From Paracyclopina nana (taxonomy: Eukaryota; Arthropoda; Copepoda; Cyclopoida; Cyclopettidae): a DNA stretch of 64,000 bases. This document shows, piece after piece, positions 22,547-34,790 of the stretch. Every line of letters begins with the position of its first letter. The stretch's first letter is position 1. The notes below the pieces were generated by a model, which was not told where the DNA came from, ran no database searches, and saw nothing but the letters and a program-made list of their open reading frames with translations. Position numbers and translations under genes: made by a program. The stretch covers positions 13,342,501 through 13,406,500 of the forward strand of contig JAGUCH010000002.1 of assembly GCA_019096065.1 (NCBI GenBank), in the 5' to 3' direction.

Positions 22547-23111
22547 ACAAAAACGTCCTTGGCCATTTTCTGTGTGGATTAGCAGCGTTTTTGTAAGAAA
22601 TGGGACCGTTCTGGGGGGATTTTCTCTGTACTATGGCAGATGTGTGGGTAAAAAATCAGTAGCGCAGCTCTATGAGCTTATTATGCGGGATCATGGATAT
22701 TTAGCAGGGAAAATTGTTATCCGATTATCACTGTCACCCAGCGTTAAGGTTGAAATGAAAGGAAAATCCACAAAATACCACCATTGGTTCGCAGGAGGAG
22801 GACAATAAGTCAATTTGAAACTGATATATTAATGACTGGTGCCAGTAAAGGGAGACTAAATCTGTCTACATGTGTGACTTGGCATTTTCCACCGGGATGA
22901 TACTTTTGTTGAATAGCACCAAAAGCTATAATAGTAGTAGCTGACTCCAAATGGCCATTGTTGCCATTTCAAAACGGCCACTACCTAATACTACGCACAA
23001 TGAATGGTCGTGGTGTGTCTTCTTTTGTAGAGGAACACACAATGTGTGAAAAAGTTTTATGATCAAAATTCCAGTATGTCAACACTCCGCGCACATTCTT
23101 CACCACAATTT

Positions 23112-26100
23112 CTAAATTTCATAGTCTGTGAAATAGAGGTCTTTGTAGAGGCAGGAATACTTGATGGGCACCTGCCTGATTCGGGCCGTTTCCATGGACG
23201 CAATGGTCATGCCAATGATGCCCTCCAAATGCTCACTGTTCCCATAGTGTTTCATGGCGTGGCAGAAACTCTGGATGAAAAGGCTGCCAGTTTTCGAGTT
23301 GCGCCATGCTGTGTGACCGGGCAAGGTGCTGTGGACAATCATGAACCAGGAGTGGATCGGCACCTGATCACCAGAGGCCAACACGTGGCTGTCAGCCTGC
23401 AATTCAGGAGCAAACTGAGACACAGACATGATCTGTTGGTAGTCATTGTCAACTCCTCCTCTGCACGCCTGGATGAAAAAGAGCTTGGGCTTGCCAATGA
23501 GCTCGGCACATTTTTTGCCATCCGTGAGCATACCAGTCAGCTCATCAGTGGGCACGCCAATGCCGTTGATGCCAATGATTTCCTCCTTGTCAGTCTTCTC
23601 ATTCAGCTTGCCATGTGAAGAAATGCAGACTGCGACATAAGTGATGTCAGCACTGTGGGCCTTCACGTCCTCGCGAAACTCCCGCATGGCTGCCAAGAGG
23701 CCCTGATCGGACAAGTCTGTCTTGATAGTGATTTGACAGCCAAACCTTCGAAACGTCTTGGCAAGAGATTCCTCGTCGTGGTCAGCTCCATCGCGGGAGT
23801 CCACGGTGGAATTGGGGTTGTAATTTTTCTGGCTGATGATCAAGCACATGCCCTTCCTCAATTGCACAGATTTTTCTATGGCCCTCTGAGGCCGAAGAGT
23901 CCGAATGTAGAGGTCATTGTTGGCCATGCGCGAGGACAATTTCTCATCCAACTCCTTGAGCAGCTCCTCTTGACTATTCCTTTGGAGGAGACCCAAAAGC
24001 AAGACAGTCTCGAGTGCTTTGAAGCCCTTTTTATCCTCCTCAGTTGGCATGAAGCTTAATCTTGACATGAGTGCTCGAGTCTCTTGTGTCCGGAGGCTTT
24101 GGCAAATTTTGAGCATTGAAATTCGCTTGGGGTCCAAGTAGTGCCATTCAATCCCCTCGAACTTCCTCTTGGCCTTTCCAAAGCCTCCGGGGCCGAAGCT
24201 TTTGTCGATCTTGATAATAGCCAAGTATTGGCACAACAGATGCAAAGCACAGAGGATTTTGCCAGCCCATCCCAAAGAGCTGAGCTCACCCTTTGTGTAC
24301 TTGGCCAGGTTGAGCATTAGAGCCTCGCCATTGGTGTGGGTTGGAAAAATGCGTCCACTTTCGATCTGCAAAGCAAAAAGTATGAGAACTTGCTGATGGT
24401 GGTTGAGAACAGCCTAATACTTGATTGCTTGCCCTGTGCCGATTTAGTTGTCGAAACCGCCACAGATGGCGTTAGATGATTGGCGCTCTTAAAGCCATTA
24501 GGTTACGTAATAATCTAAACTAAACCTAAATTGCAATTTTGAACTTTTTCTGCAGTGAATTCCTGAAAATATTATATCACAGCAAGAAATTTGCCAAAAG
24601 GGAAAGAAATAACTCCTTAAAGATATCTGTAGTGGCTGAATAATTGTCTGTCTGCATTTGTGCGAGTGGGAATGGCAATCTTTTTTATGGTAATTTGAGC
24701 CCATATTTTGGATTTTTTGCTTTTTTCGGGTCTGATCTACTTCAATGGTGCTAGAAAGATTGTAATGTAACCTTTAATTACTCTGACTATTCATGAAAGA
24801 ATCAAGAAAAGCGGAAGCTTCTATGAACCCGCTTCATACGCCAAAATTTGGTGTTCGAATTTTAGCAGCGCCCCTAGAGCTAGCGCCGCAACTGGGCTTA
24901 AAATAAAGCTTACTCCAAGCAATCAAGTATTGTTATGCCTCGCTTTCTAACAAAAATAAAAATCGGAATAATTCCATGCAATTAATAAATAAATAAAAAA
25001 TTTTAAATTGAAGTTAGTGTGACAAATCAACTGTCATCTTTCATTTTTGAGGCTAATAAATGCCACATGAAATAATGATAGGGTTGACCTGGTAGAGTTC
25101 TTGGCCCAAACTCTCTCAACCACCCAAAAGTGAAACTGCATATTCTGAAAGCTTACTTCATGGGGACTCGCACGGTGATAATTTTAAAATCCTGGCCTAT
25201 AGCTTCTAGCTCAGTACCACTTCGTTTTATTGGTGTATCAAGCATTTTTCAAATACCGCCGGACAGTAGGTTTATTTGCCGATTTCACATGCACAGAAAA
25301 AGTCGCGAAATCAACGTAGCACGTACCTCTTCTTGGCTGTAAGCTAAACATATTGCATGATTTTGCATCGTAGCACCCGGGAGAGCAAGTAAGAGCAGCC
25401 AATTCTGGTTGATAATCATTTTATGCTATAAGCTTGACTTCCCTGACTTGGTCAGTCCAGTGGATTCGTTTCTTGCAATCATAATTTATGGAGATTCAAT
25501 TTATACAAAATTGCTGATCTACTGAATTCTCAGAAACCAGCCAACTTTTGCCCGAAAATTATTTTTTGCGCCAAAATTGAATATTTTTCTGTCAATTTAC
25601 ATTAATTTGTACTCTTCAGATAAACCTAGAAGTCATGCAAATTAGAAACTGAAAATTGGTGCTAAATTCGGAAATCTGCGATTTGACGTAATTTCTCGTG
25701 CGCGTCAAATCGGTTTTTAGATCCATTGTGCCCTGCCTAATTGGAAGATCTAATGTTTTTAAATTCATAAGCAAGTTGCTAGGATGACCAGGAGAGGAGA
25801 TACATCAGTACAATTTTTCAAGTAGCAAAACTTTTTTAGCAATTTATGATAAAGTTTGCCACACTATATCTCCTTTCCTGACCATTCTAGCGATTTGCTT
25901 ATCAAATAAATAAAAGTTAACCCTTTTGATTTTATGAGGGGTCTTTACATCTTTAATTAGCGAAAAAAGCGCCAGGCCAGGATTTTAAAACTACCTTTTA
26001 CAAACCCTTGGGAGATCAGCTTTCAGAAAATATACTATACGTAGGTTTAGGGGTGGTTGACCAAGTCCAGGTCAGCAATCATTCTCAGATTGCGTTCACA

Positions 26101-27224
26101 CCGATAGACAGACCAACCGGAGTTGCGGGCCGTTCTATGGATTTATTTTTTAGTTGTCAGCAATATTTATAACTATTGTTTTAAAAGCCACTCCTGTGTA
26201 AGTGTATTTACATGCATTATTCAGTCAAATAATACAATTTTTTAAAAAAATGAAGTAAGCTTTTAGAAAAAAAATCTTACTGAAAATTAGATAAGCTTGC
26301 AGAAAATCAAATGTGCTTATAAAAAATGAATAATTTTATTGAAAATAAACTGAAATTAGATTGTTTAGAGCATTAAAAAAAAGCCAAATAAGCTAGTTAA
26401 AAGTTATAAATGGATTTTTTTATAAATTGACACTAGGTTCCATGCTACAAAATTACATTTTTGAAATTTAAAAAATAAAAATAAAAAATAGGAACACTAG
26501 AAATCTGTTATACTTGGGCTCACATACTAACTATATGGCAAATTACGACCCTTACGGTGATCTTCACAACTCATGATCGAAAAATGGACTCGTCATCAGT
26601 ACATGCAGTATTGTTTCATTATTATGTATAACTGAGCTTTATAGATATACATTAGATGCACTTTACCATGAATTAAAGCTATAACTGAAACCATTTTTGC
26701 TAACAGCTTTGCATTGAAAGTTACAAGCGTGGTTTAATTCGTGTTGTTTTATTTTTGTCAGTATGCCTATATTTTTGTAAAAAGATCAGCTGTCCTAATC
26801 ATATTTCAATAAGTCGCAGAAACATTAGTTTTCTCTTTAAAAAAAGATGCCCCAAAAGACTTGCAAACTTTTCGAAAGGTTTTCCCCTCTTCTGGACTTT
26901 TCATGGGAATCAGGCGTTCTTAAATATGCCTGTGTGGGATGGAAAAGTTGGATTTTAATGAGATTCGTGAAAACAGCTCACCTTTCTGCAGAGGCTCAAA
27001 GCCTTTGCTGAGTTGGGCAGGAGCAGAAAAATGAGTGAAATGCAACGTTCATCATCTAGAAGTTTTCCGGCCTCAATTGCCTGTTGCTCATTGATTTCAT
27101 GATGAGAAGGGTCTCCTCCGGATTCGGTGAAGCTCTCACTTAATGGGGAATCTTTAAGCAAATATGATTCGCCGCATTCAGTCAGGTCTTCCAGACCCAA
27201 ATCTAGCTCAAGCTGTTTGTCCAT
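23112..27224 (-). CDS. Initiator-type caspase with long DED-like prodomain
   Basis: Two exons, 27224-26982 and 24365-23112, 498 residues, separated by a 2.6-kb intron. Residues ~50-130 (LLDDERCISLIFLLLP ... LLCQYLAIIKI) read as a death-effector-type helical bundle; a second one may follow to ~225. The protease domain starts near 255 (GMCLIISQKNYN). The catalytic His is H332 in CISSHGKL and the catalytic Cys is C382 in FIQACRGG. The small-subunit region has IVHSTLPGHTAWRNSKTGSL and ends KYSCLYKDLYFTDYEI. Acidic linkers rich in Asp after C382 offer processing sites. This architecture fits a caspase-8/Dredd-like initiator in apoptosis or immune signalling; the exact orthologue is uncertain. It is head to head with Cdk5, 331 bp apart. 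Confidence 0.88.
25083..26076. repeat. Foldback (long inverted repeat) element in the caspase intron
   Basis: Left arm 25083-25205 (TTGACCTGG, CAACCACCC, TTCTGAAAGCTTAC, ATTTTAAAATCCTGGCC) is matched in reverse by the right arm 25970-26076 (GGCCAGGATTTTAAAACTAC, CAGCTTTCAGAAAATATA, GGGTGGTTGACCA, CCAGGTCA). Inner arms near 25770 and 25850-25905 also pair (AAGCAAGTTGCTAGGATGACC against its reverse). It belongs to the family that has a second large copy at 55.3-56.4 kb. Confidence 0.6.
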
Positions 27225-27555
27225 GTTAGACGAAACTCACAATCATGGAAAATATTTATTTTAAGGTTTTCCACCGTGAACTTTTACGTTAAATCAGAGG
27301 ATCGAAAAGACTCAGCTGGGATCCGATTGCAAAAAAAGCTTAAATAAATCACGACTTCCTTCAAATTTGACTAAAATACTTTCCGAAAAATAAAAAATAC
27401 TATTTCCTGAATATAATTTTGAGACAACAGTTGAAATTGGCGAAAAAAATGGAAAAGACAGTTTTCACAGATGCCCCAAATTTTGAGGCACAGCAGACGC
27501 CAAGTAACAGCTGAAATGCAGCAATCAAAACAAGTGGTAACAGATCGATGACAAA
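27225..27555. promoter_or_regulatory. Divergent intergenic region caspase / Cdk5
   Basis: 331 bp between the two start codons must hold both promoters. It is AT-rich, with no TATA box at a convincing distance from either ATG. Confidence 0.4.
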
Positions 27556-28675
27556 ATGCAGAAATACGAAAAGTTGGAGAAAATCGGCGAAGGTAAAGCT
27601 CTCATTTTTATTATAGCCAGGTTTCCTCATACTTCTCGATTCATGAAGGTACCTATGGCACTGTTTTCAAGGCCAAAAACAAAGAAACTCAGGAAATAGT
27701 TGCTCTCAAGCGTGTACGACTTGATGACGATGACGAGGTAAGTTGTCACTTGACAGTCTTCCTTTCAACATATAGCTAAATTATCTTGTAGGGAGTACCA
27801 TCGTCTGCTCTTCGGGAAATTTGCCTGTTGAAAGAGCTGAAACACAAGAATATCGTTAGACTGCATGATGTTCTTCACTCTGACCGCAAACTCACGCTCG
27901 TATTCGAGCACTGCGACCAGGATCTCAAGAAATACTTTGACTCGCTCAATGGTGACATTGACCCGGATGTTGTCATGTCCTTTATGTAATACTATCGAGC
28001 CTGATTTTTTTCTGGGCTCTCATCTCTAGCTAAATTTCAGGTTTCAATTGTTGAAGGGACTGTCGTATTGCCACTCTAGGAACATTCTTCACCGAGATCT
28101 GAAGCCGCAGAACTTGCTCATCAACCGAACTGGAGAGCTCAAGCTGGCTGATTTTGGGCTTGCGAGAGCTTTTGGAATCCCCGTTCGGTGTTACTCGGCC
28201 GAAGTTGTCACCTTATGGTATCGCCCACCCGATGTCCTTTTTGGGGCCAAACTCTACACAACCAGCATTGACTGTTGGTCTGCCGGTTGCATTTTCTCTG
28301 AAATGGCCAATGCTGGACGACCATTGTTCCCTGGAAGCGACGTAGACGACCAATTGAAGCGAATCTTCAAGCTGTTGGGCACTCCCAATGAGGAGAGTTG
28401 GCCTGGCATGAGTCAATTGCCAGAATATAAGCCATTTGCCATGTATCAACCCTCCATGAGCCTGGCGCAAGTTGTGCCGAAGCTCTCCAACCGAGGAAGA
28501 CATCTCCTTCAGGTATTCAAAAGTTAATTTTGTGCTTAGCTCATTTTTAGATTGCATTTCATTGTTGTTGCAGCGATTGCTTCAGTGCAATCCTAGCCAG
28601 AGAATGTCAACAGATGATGCCATGATTCACCCCTACTTTCTGGACTTGAACCCTGCCATCAGAAACGGACAATAA
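27556..28675 (+). CDS. Cdk5: Cyclin-dependent kinase 5
   Basis: Proline-directed Ser/Thr kinase activated by p35-type partners, best known in neurons. Five exons: 27556-27592, 27649-27737, 27792-27985, 28041-28512 and 28574-28675, 297 residues (human 292). The start [13 protein letters not shown] is the canonical Cdk5 N-terminus, with the glycine loop and Tyr15 in GEGTYGTVF. The signature PSSALRE helix is present in [20 protein letters not shown]. Next come [10 protein letters not shown] (catalytic loop), [10 protein letters not shown], and [20 protein letters not shown], which carries the Ser159 position specific to Cdk5 in place of the Thr of cell-cycle CDKs. C-lobe [20 protein letters not shown] and [15 protein letters not shown] are complete. 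The intron after residue 106 falls within ATG (AT/G). It converges on the SLC3 gene, 153 bp away. Confidence 0.97.
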
Positions 28676-28828
28676 CCTTCATGGACCTCACTCTATTATT
28701 CCGTTATTTAAACCAACAATAATGATCTAGTCAACTTTTTCTTTTTGAATTCCGGATTAACGTTTATTTCACGTTTGAGGTTGCCAAATTGGGGAGAGCC
28801 AAAAACTTGTGAAAGTGAGATTTCAGGG

Positions 28829-30968
28829 TTACATTTTGGGAACAAAGGTGACCAAGTAGTTTCGGCCTGGTGGGATGACCAAGGATTCTAGGTCCAAAGA
28901 CGAACCAATGGGCATGGAGGTGTCGGGAGACTCCATGGTCAAGAGGCCTCTGGTTGCCACATTCCTCATCAAGCTGGGACTGACAGTGACTTCAGACAAT
29001 CCCAAGTTAGAAATGACAAGGTAGCCAGGATTGCCTTTCTTGATGCGAGCCAGCATAAAGACAGTCTCAGTGACATTTGTAACAGTGTCCCCGAACAGAA
29101 TGGTGTCTGATTGCCTGAGGCTGGCCATTTCTCGGTAGATTTTGGTGTGGCTATTCAAGACACTCTCCAAAGCTTCAACGTTAACTGTGGTGTAGTCGCC
29201 GTTGACTGGAATCCAGGGGGTGCCATCGGTGAATCCAGCATTGGGGCTGTCACTGTTCCACTGCATTGGCGTTCGGAAGGGATCTCGTTCTCCAGACCCA
29301 GACCCGTCTGTCATGCCAATCTCCTCGCCATAGTAGGTGAATGGAGTTCCTGGCAAAGCAAGCAGGACCATGTTCATGAGATCCACCTTGTCATCACCTA
29401 GCCTTGAGGCGACCCTTGAGTGATCATGGTTGCCAATGCAGAAGTTTGGCCAGGAGTTGTTGGGCAGCTTACCAAGGTAGTCGTGGATGCTCTCATTCAG
29501 CTATTAAAAATCGCACCGTTATATTGATTAAAACAATTGTAAATTATATCATCTACATACCGCAAGGGCTGTCAGTGATCCTTTGGAGCCAAAGTCTGAG
29601 ATGAGGTTAAAGTTCAATGGCATGTGCGAAATGTCTCCAATTGAGTCAGCCACGTTGCCATAGTAACGAGCTAGTTTACTAGCCGGCATATATGATTCGG
29701 TCATCATAACCCTGCATAATAAATATCATTAGCATATTGCTTTTTTAAAATTCCTCAGCTTTTACTTGGGATCATTTTCCTCAGTGGTGGCATCATCTAA
29801 AACTTGTCTGAAGGTTTTCAAGAGCTCCAGCACTTCGTCCAAGTCATAGGTCTTGTCATGGACAAGGCTCTGGTATCCGGATCCACCATCAGCTGCAGGG
29901 GCTTCATCAGCCAGGGACTCATCCTCGAAAAAGTGCCCCACTGAGTCCACCCGAAACCCATCGACTCCCTGGTCCAGCCAGAATTTGAGGGCATCCTTGA
30001 GCTCATCCACAACTTTGGGATTGCGCAAATTGAGGTCTGGTTGCTCAGCATAGAACTGATGCAGATAATATTGGCCTCTCTCAGCATTGAAGGTCCAAGC
30101 TGATTCGCCAAAAACGCTTTTCTACAATAAATACATATAAATATTAATGTAAATAAGGTAATTATGCGGAATTATGTACCCAATTATTAGGTGGTCCACC
30201 GTTCTTGCCATCAGCCCAGACATAGTAATCAGTGTAGGGTTCCTCCTTTTTGACCGACTTGTCGAACCAAACATGCTTGTCCGAGGAGTGATTTGGAATA
30301 AAATCCATAATTATTTTCAGGCCCGAATCATGCATGGTGTTCACGAGGTTCGTGAAGTCCTCCATTGTGCCAAACGTCTCATCAATGGCCTTGTAATCGG
30401 ACACATCATATCCGTGATCTTTCATAGGTGACTTGAAGATGGGCGACAGCTTCACAGATCCGATGCCAAGGTTGGCCAAGTAGTCCAGTTTGGAGGTGAC
30501 TCCATTGATGTCTCCAATGCCATTTCCATCCGAATCCTTGAAGGACTTGACATAGACCTCATAGACAGGGGCCTTTTGCCACCACTGCTTAGGGTTGGGA
30601 CTTGGGCACTTGGGTGCCATGATGATGATGACAATGGACACGACAAGCATGGCAACCCAACCAATCCAGAAGAGGATGAACAAGGTCCATCTCAACTTGA
30701 CCCAAAACGGATCCGTGGCATACTTCATCAGTTCAGACTTGGTCAAGGAGGCCTGTTGATCCTTAAGGTTTGCTCCGGACTCCACGTCCACAGTGGCCTC
30801 TTTGCCACCAATAAACTTCACCTTGGGATCAGAAGAGGCCACGGGATTGAGGGGTTCAGTCTCGGGGTCGATGATCTTGGCAGCAGCTGCTGCAGCCGCA
30901 GGGGGGTCTGCTTCGTTGGGAGGCATGTTCAAGTCTGAGACTTTCTTGTTCTCCTCAGCAGCACTCAT
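28829..30968 (-). CDS. SLC3-type amino-acid transporter heavy chain (4F2hc/rBAT-like)
   Basis: Type II membrane glycoprotein that pairs with SLC7 light chains to bring amino-acid exchangers to the plasma membrane. Four exons: 30968-30180, 30121-29766, 29711-29561 and 29500-28829, 655 residues. The cytosolic tail has a poly-Ala run. [20 protein letters not shown] followed by a hydrophobic segment (~97-119) is the SLC3 N-terminal signature and single membrane helix. The ectodomain is a GH13 alpha-amylase fold: [48 protein letters not shown] and CIGNHDHSR. The three GH13 catalytic acids (Asp in RVDSV, Glu in MTESY, Asp in NHD) all appear retained, unlike vertebrate 4F2hc. An alternative is a membrane-anchored maltase, but the N-terminal signature favours SLC3. 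Confidence 0.85.
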
Positions 30969-31066
30969 TGGGCTTCCTTTAGGATCTGGAGTACTGCCAG
31001 CTTTGTCACGCGGGTGAATACGCCCTATATACTAAGTGGACGAGACTAGTATAGTATGGCTATATG

Positions 31067-31744
31067 CAGAGACTTAGATTATAAGAGAAGCGAAGTAAAA
31101 ATGTAAACATTCCACTTTTTCGCCACGCGTCAATAAGTTATCTTTTTCATTACTTTTAAATAGACGTATACTTTCAAAAAATGCCACACTTGGCATTTTT
31201 TTGACAATAAAATTCCCATCTAGGGTAACGCCGAAATCAGCGCCATATCAGAAAGAGAGATAAGTAGAGAAACTTCATGCAGTATCTCTAGAAATAAGAC
31301 ATTCTACCTTGGTTTCTCTCGAGTCGCGAGATTTTCCGTCAAATGATATCAGAGTAACCAGATTAGCAAGTTTGATCATATATATGGTGGAGGATCGACT
31401 TTATCTGTAAGCGTTTGGCCATTTCCAGGAGCGTTTCGCTGGGAACGATGAAATGGCTGTACCATAAAAATGATTCTTAAATGTACTGCAACTTTCAATA
31501 AGAACCTTAAAACTGTCAATAATAAAAGTTAGAGGCACTTGGTCAACTTACATTCAAACTATACATGACATTGATCACAAATGGATCACTTCTGAAACAA
31601 TTGGAATGAAAAGTCAGCCCCAGCCCAAACTCAGGCAGCCAGCGCCAAAAAGCCATTGTATTCTCTTTTGGAGCGTCCCAAAAAAGAGGCACGCACCCCC
31701 TATGACGTCACGTAATTTCGCTTCTCTAGTAATCTAAGTCTCTG
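31067..31744. mobile_element. Nonautonomous hAT-like element, family A copy 1
   Basis: 678 bp with terminal inverted repeats CAGAGACTTAGATTA ... TAATCTAAGTCTCTG; similarity continues inward to AGAGAAGCGAA on both sides. A perfect 8-bp target duplication, GCTATATG, flanks it (31059-31066 and 31745-31752). CA start and 8-bp duplication are hAT hallmarks. No coding capacity. A second copy is at 52541-53348; both share an internal piece around GCCCAAACTCAGGCAGCC. Confidence 0.85.
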
Positions 31745-32904
31745 GCTATATGTAGTATAACGATGCAGTCAGCCCATATAGAGAAACTTGTTCCAGCTTT
31801 GTGCACCCCTGCAGCCCTAGCTGTGGACACTGGACAAGGGACAAGTGTGCTATGACTTGCGGACGATCCAGTACGGCATAGGAAAGACTCTTCGCATCAA
31901 GGCTAATGCACTGTTAGCATGTGTAGCTGGCTTTCCTTTTTCATAGTATGGTAAAAAGTGCGAAAGACACGTGCCTGAAAAAGCCGGATAGAAGTCTGAT
32001 GCAAAAGATGACACTGCATAAAATAGACAAATATGCTGCAAATTCAGCGGCTTCAATTGGGAAAAATTGGCTGGCCTAATTCTAGCTGTAAAACGAGTTT
32101 TCGTAATAGCTCTAACTATAGCTATAGCTCAACAAGAGCGCAGCAAGCAAAAATGGAAAAGCTCATATTCAACTAACTCAAGCACGAACATATTCCAATA
32201 TTTTCAGGTTGGCGTGGGTTCACTATAATATAACATGCTACAGTTATAACTTCTCCATCATGTTTGGCGAGGTTTTGCTAGGTCCCATTTTATATTTTTT
32301 TTATTTGAAAGTACTCATCTTTGACTGACTCTGTGCAAAAAATGAACAAAATTCATCCGGGGGAAGTTCCCTCAATTTTGCTCCAAAGTCTAAAATTCGC
32401 ATTTTTTTCCCATGGAGCACAGTGGGCATGCAAGACGACAACTTTTATCCCATTTCCAAAGACAACCTTAGGGGGCCTAACAATGACCAAAAAATGGGTA
32501 GACAAAAGTTGCGTCATATTGCTGTGAGAGGGGTCCAAAGTTTTACTTCATAAGAATTTCCCAAAACTTTGAGGGCCAATATCTCCCCTCCAAGGGGCCC
32601 AACGGCAAAACCCTTAGGCATGGTAACTATCTATGGGTAGCCCCTCAAGATGGTCCATAAGATTTTCAAAAAGCTCTCGGTGCCGCTAGAGTGGTTATTG
32701 AAAATTCTACGAAGGTTTTCCTTAAAATGTTCAGCGCAAAAACAGCTCATTTATGCCCTGTTCATCTACAACGACTATTTCAGTCATAACTTAAGCAGTC
32801 TTACGATATTTTTTCGTTATTCTATAGCGACAAAAATTGTCTTAAGTGAGCGAAAGACCAGTCATTAGCGTACGAATCGGGTAAGCATGTTGGTCAAGTT
32901 AAGC

Positions 32905-33950
32905 GACTGGCTTTTATATTTTTCATTTGCTTCAAAAATGACCTGTTTAGAGAGAGTTTCATGAATTGGGTTTTTAAAGACAATTTGCAAAAAAATGACC
33001 CCAAATTTTCTTATTTTTTTGCATATCTCAGCACCCAAGTGTTTCAAATAGTTATTTTTTAAAAATTGAAGAGCTTGGTCTTTGTTTACACACGTTTCCT
33101 TAGCTTTGCCGATTTCCGGCCATAGGTGGCGCTAGTGCATAGCAAGCAAAATCTGTTTTTCTAGTCACCAATTTTTTCATAAAATTAGAAATGATGACAA
33201 TTGTGAAATATGGCTGGCTTTTATATTTTTCAAGTTGCAACAAAAAAGGACTGTAAAAAAATCTTATTCTTTTGCATTTCTCAGCACCCAAGTGTTTCAA
33301 ATGGTTATTTTTTAAAAATTGAAGAGCTTGGTCTTTGTTCACACACGTTTTTTTTTAGTTTTGCCGATTTCCGGCCATAGGTGGCACTAGTGCATGCCAA
33401 GCAAAATCTGTTTTTCTTATCATTTCCAATTTTTTCACAAAATAATAATTGATGACAATTGTGCAATTTTGCAACTAAAATAAAAACATGTGTAAACAAA
33501 GACCAAGCTCATCAATTGTTAAAGAATAACTATTTGAAACACTTGGGTTCTGAGAAATGCAAAAGAATAAGATTTTTTTACAGTCATTTTTTGGCAACTT
33601 GTCTTTAAAAACCCAATTCATGAAACTCTCTCTTAACAGGTCATTTTTGAAGCAAATGAAAAATATAAAAGCCAGTCTTCAAATTGCACAATTGCCATCA
33701 TTTATTATTTTGTGAAAAAATTGAAAATGATAAGAAAAACAGATTTTGCTTGGTATGCACTAGCGCCACCAATGGCCGGAAATCGGCAAAACTAAAAAAA
33801 ACATGTGTTAACAAAGACCAAGCTCTTCAATTTTCAAAAAATAGTTATTTGAAACACTTGGGTGTTGAGAAATTCAAAAAATTAGACTTTTTTCAGTCAT
33901 TTTTTTCGCAACTGGTCTTTAAAAACCCGATTCATGAAATTACCAGTTTC
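32905..33950. repeat. Complex inverted-repeat block
   Basis: Two direct copies of a ~270-bp unit (32.90-33.17 and 33.21-33.43 kb) are followed by two inverted copies (33.49-33.69 and 33.69-33.95 kb). Shared landmarks are CACCCAAGTGTTTCAAAT, GAGCTTGGTCTTTGTT, TTTGCCGATTTCCGGCCAT and TAGGTGGCRCTAGTGCAT. The dyad lies near 33.48 kb. No coding content; no terminal duplication identified. Confidence 0.6.
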
Positions 33951-34240
33951 ATATTTCAGATGGGTGACTTTTGCAATCATAACAGTGACTTTTATTGCTG
34001 TGCCTTTTTGATCAAAAAGTCAATAGACCAAAAAGTCAAATTAGTCAAAAAGTCCAAATAGTCAAAAAAGGCTAAAAAGGCCAGTTGTGCCAGAAAGGTC
34101 ATGCTACCAGCTAACTTTTGCAATAACCACTTTGAAAAAAGTTACTTCTTAGCGCGGGTTTGAAATTGGACTTGAAGTTTTGCTTGAAAGTTGATACTAA
34201 CAGCTACCTTTTTAATCTTATTTTTTGGTTTTTTTGGTTG

Positions 34241-34346
34241 GTGCGGTATGGTTTGGGTCGGTGCGGTATGGTGCGGGTTGGTGCGGGTCAGTGCTGGTTG
34301 GTGCGGGTCAGTGCGGGTTGGTGCGGGTCGGTGAGGGTCGGCGCAA
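34241..34346. repeat. 10-bp minisatellite GTGCGGGTYG
   Basis: About ten tandem decamers in register, with G-rich strand on plus. Variants include GTGCGGTATG and GTGCTGGTTG. It gives a false Pro/Thr/His-rich frame on minus. Confidence 0.9.
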
Positions 34347-34597
34347 GTTTTAGACAACCAGGTAGCCAGCGCCGTCTTGCGGCAAAATTGAGGGCGTATT
34401 TTTCCGCGCAGGCTGGACGGAACAGACTGTCCACTTGGGCCGTTCGTCCATAATGCAGTACGCCCTTACGGTGCCGCCATCTCTGGACAGTTTTCTCAGC
34501 GTCACGGCTTATATGAACTAGGAGAAATTCAGTGCTCTAATATGAACTATTATTTTACTTTTTGTTCGCCATTCCACGCATTTCGTAGAGTCAACCC

Positions 34598-34790
34598 GTG
34601 TTCGATTCTGCGATTCACCGTATAAATAACTCCGCTAATTTTTTCATAAAATTCCGCAAATTATTTTCATTCGGGCAATCAAACGCTGTTTTGCGCTGCG
34701 ATTTGCCGTCTAGATAACTCCGCAAACAATTCTTATGCGGGTAATCAAACCGTATTTTGCTCTGCGATTCTCGGTTATTTAAACAAATTG
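34598..34790. repeat. Degenerate tandem repeat, ~66-85 bp unit
   Basis: CTGCGATT, ATAACTCCGC, CGGGYAATCAAAC and GTNTTTTGC recur in order about two and a half times. Function unknown. Confidence 0.55.

Larger units (their letters stand above)
18852..23111. other. Gene-free stretch with dispersed short elements
   Basis: 4.3 kb without a supported gene. It carries three ~85 bp elements with inverted CTCF-like ends (listed separately) and a (CG)8 tract. No transposase remnant, RNA gene or coding exon is recognised. The open frames here are short and have no family resemblance. Confidence 0.5.

Noticed and set aside
22572-22808. 78-codon plus-strand frame in the 19-23 kb gap
   Set aside because: Not like any family I know, no introns or signals, and it lies in repeat-rich noncoding DNA.
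32905-33950. Regular repeats resembling a CRISPR array
   Set aside because: The units are ~270 bp and inverted relative to each other, in animal DNA; this is a foldback-type repeat.
34142-34357. Pro/Thr/His-repeat protein on minus
   Set aside because: It is the translation of the 10-bp minisatellite.
34560-34620. Possible tRNA B-box-like GTTCGATTCTG
   Set aside because: No matching A box or cloverleaf stems around it; it is part of a tandem repeat.
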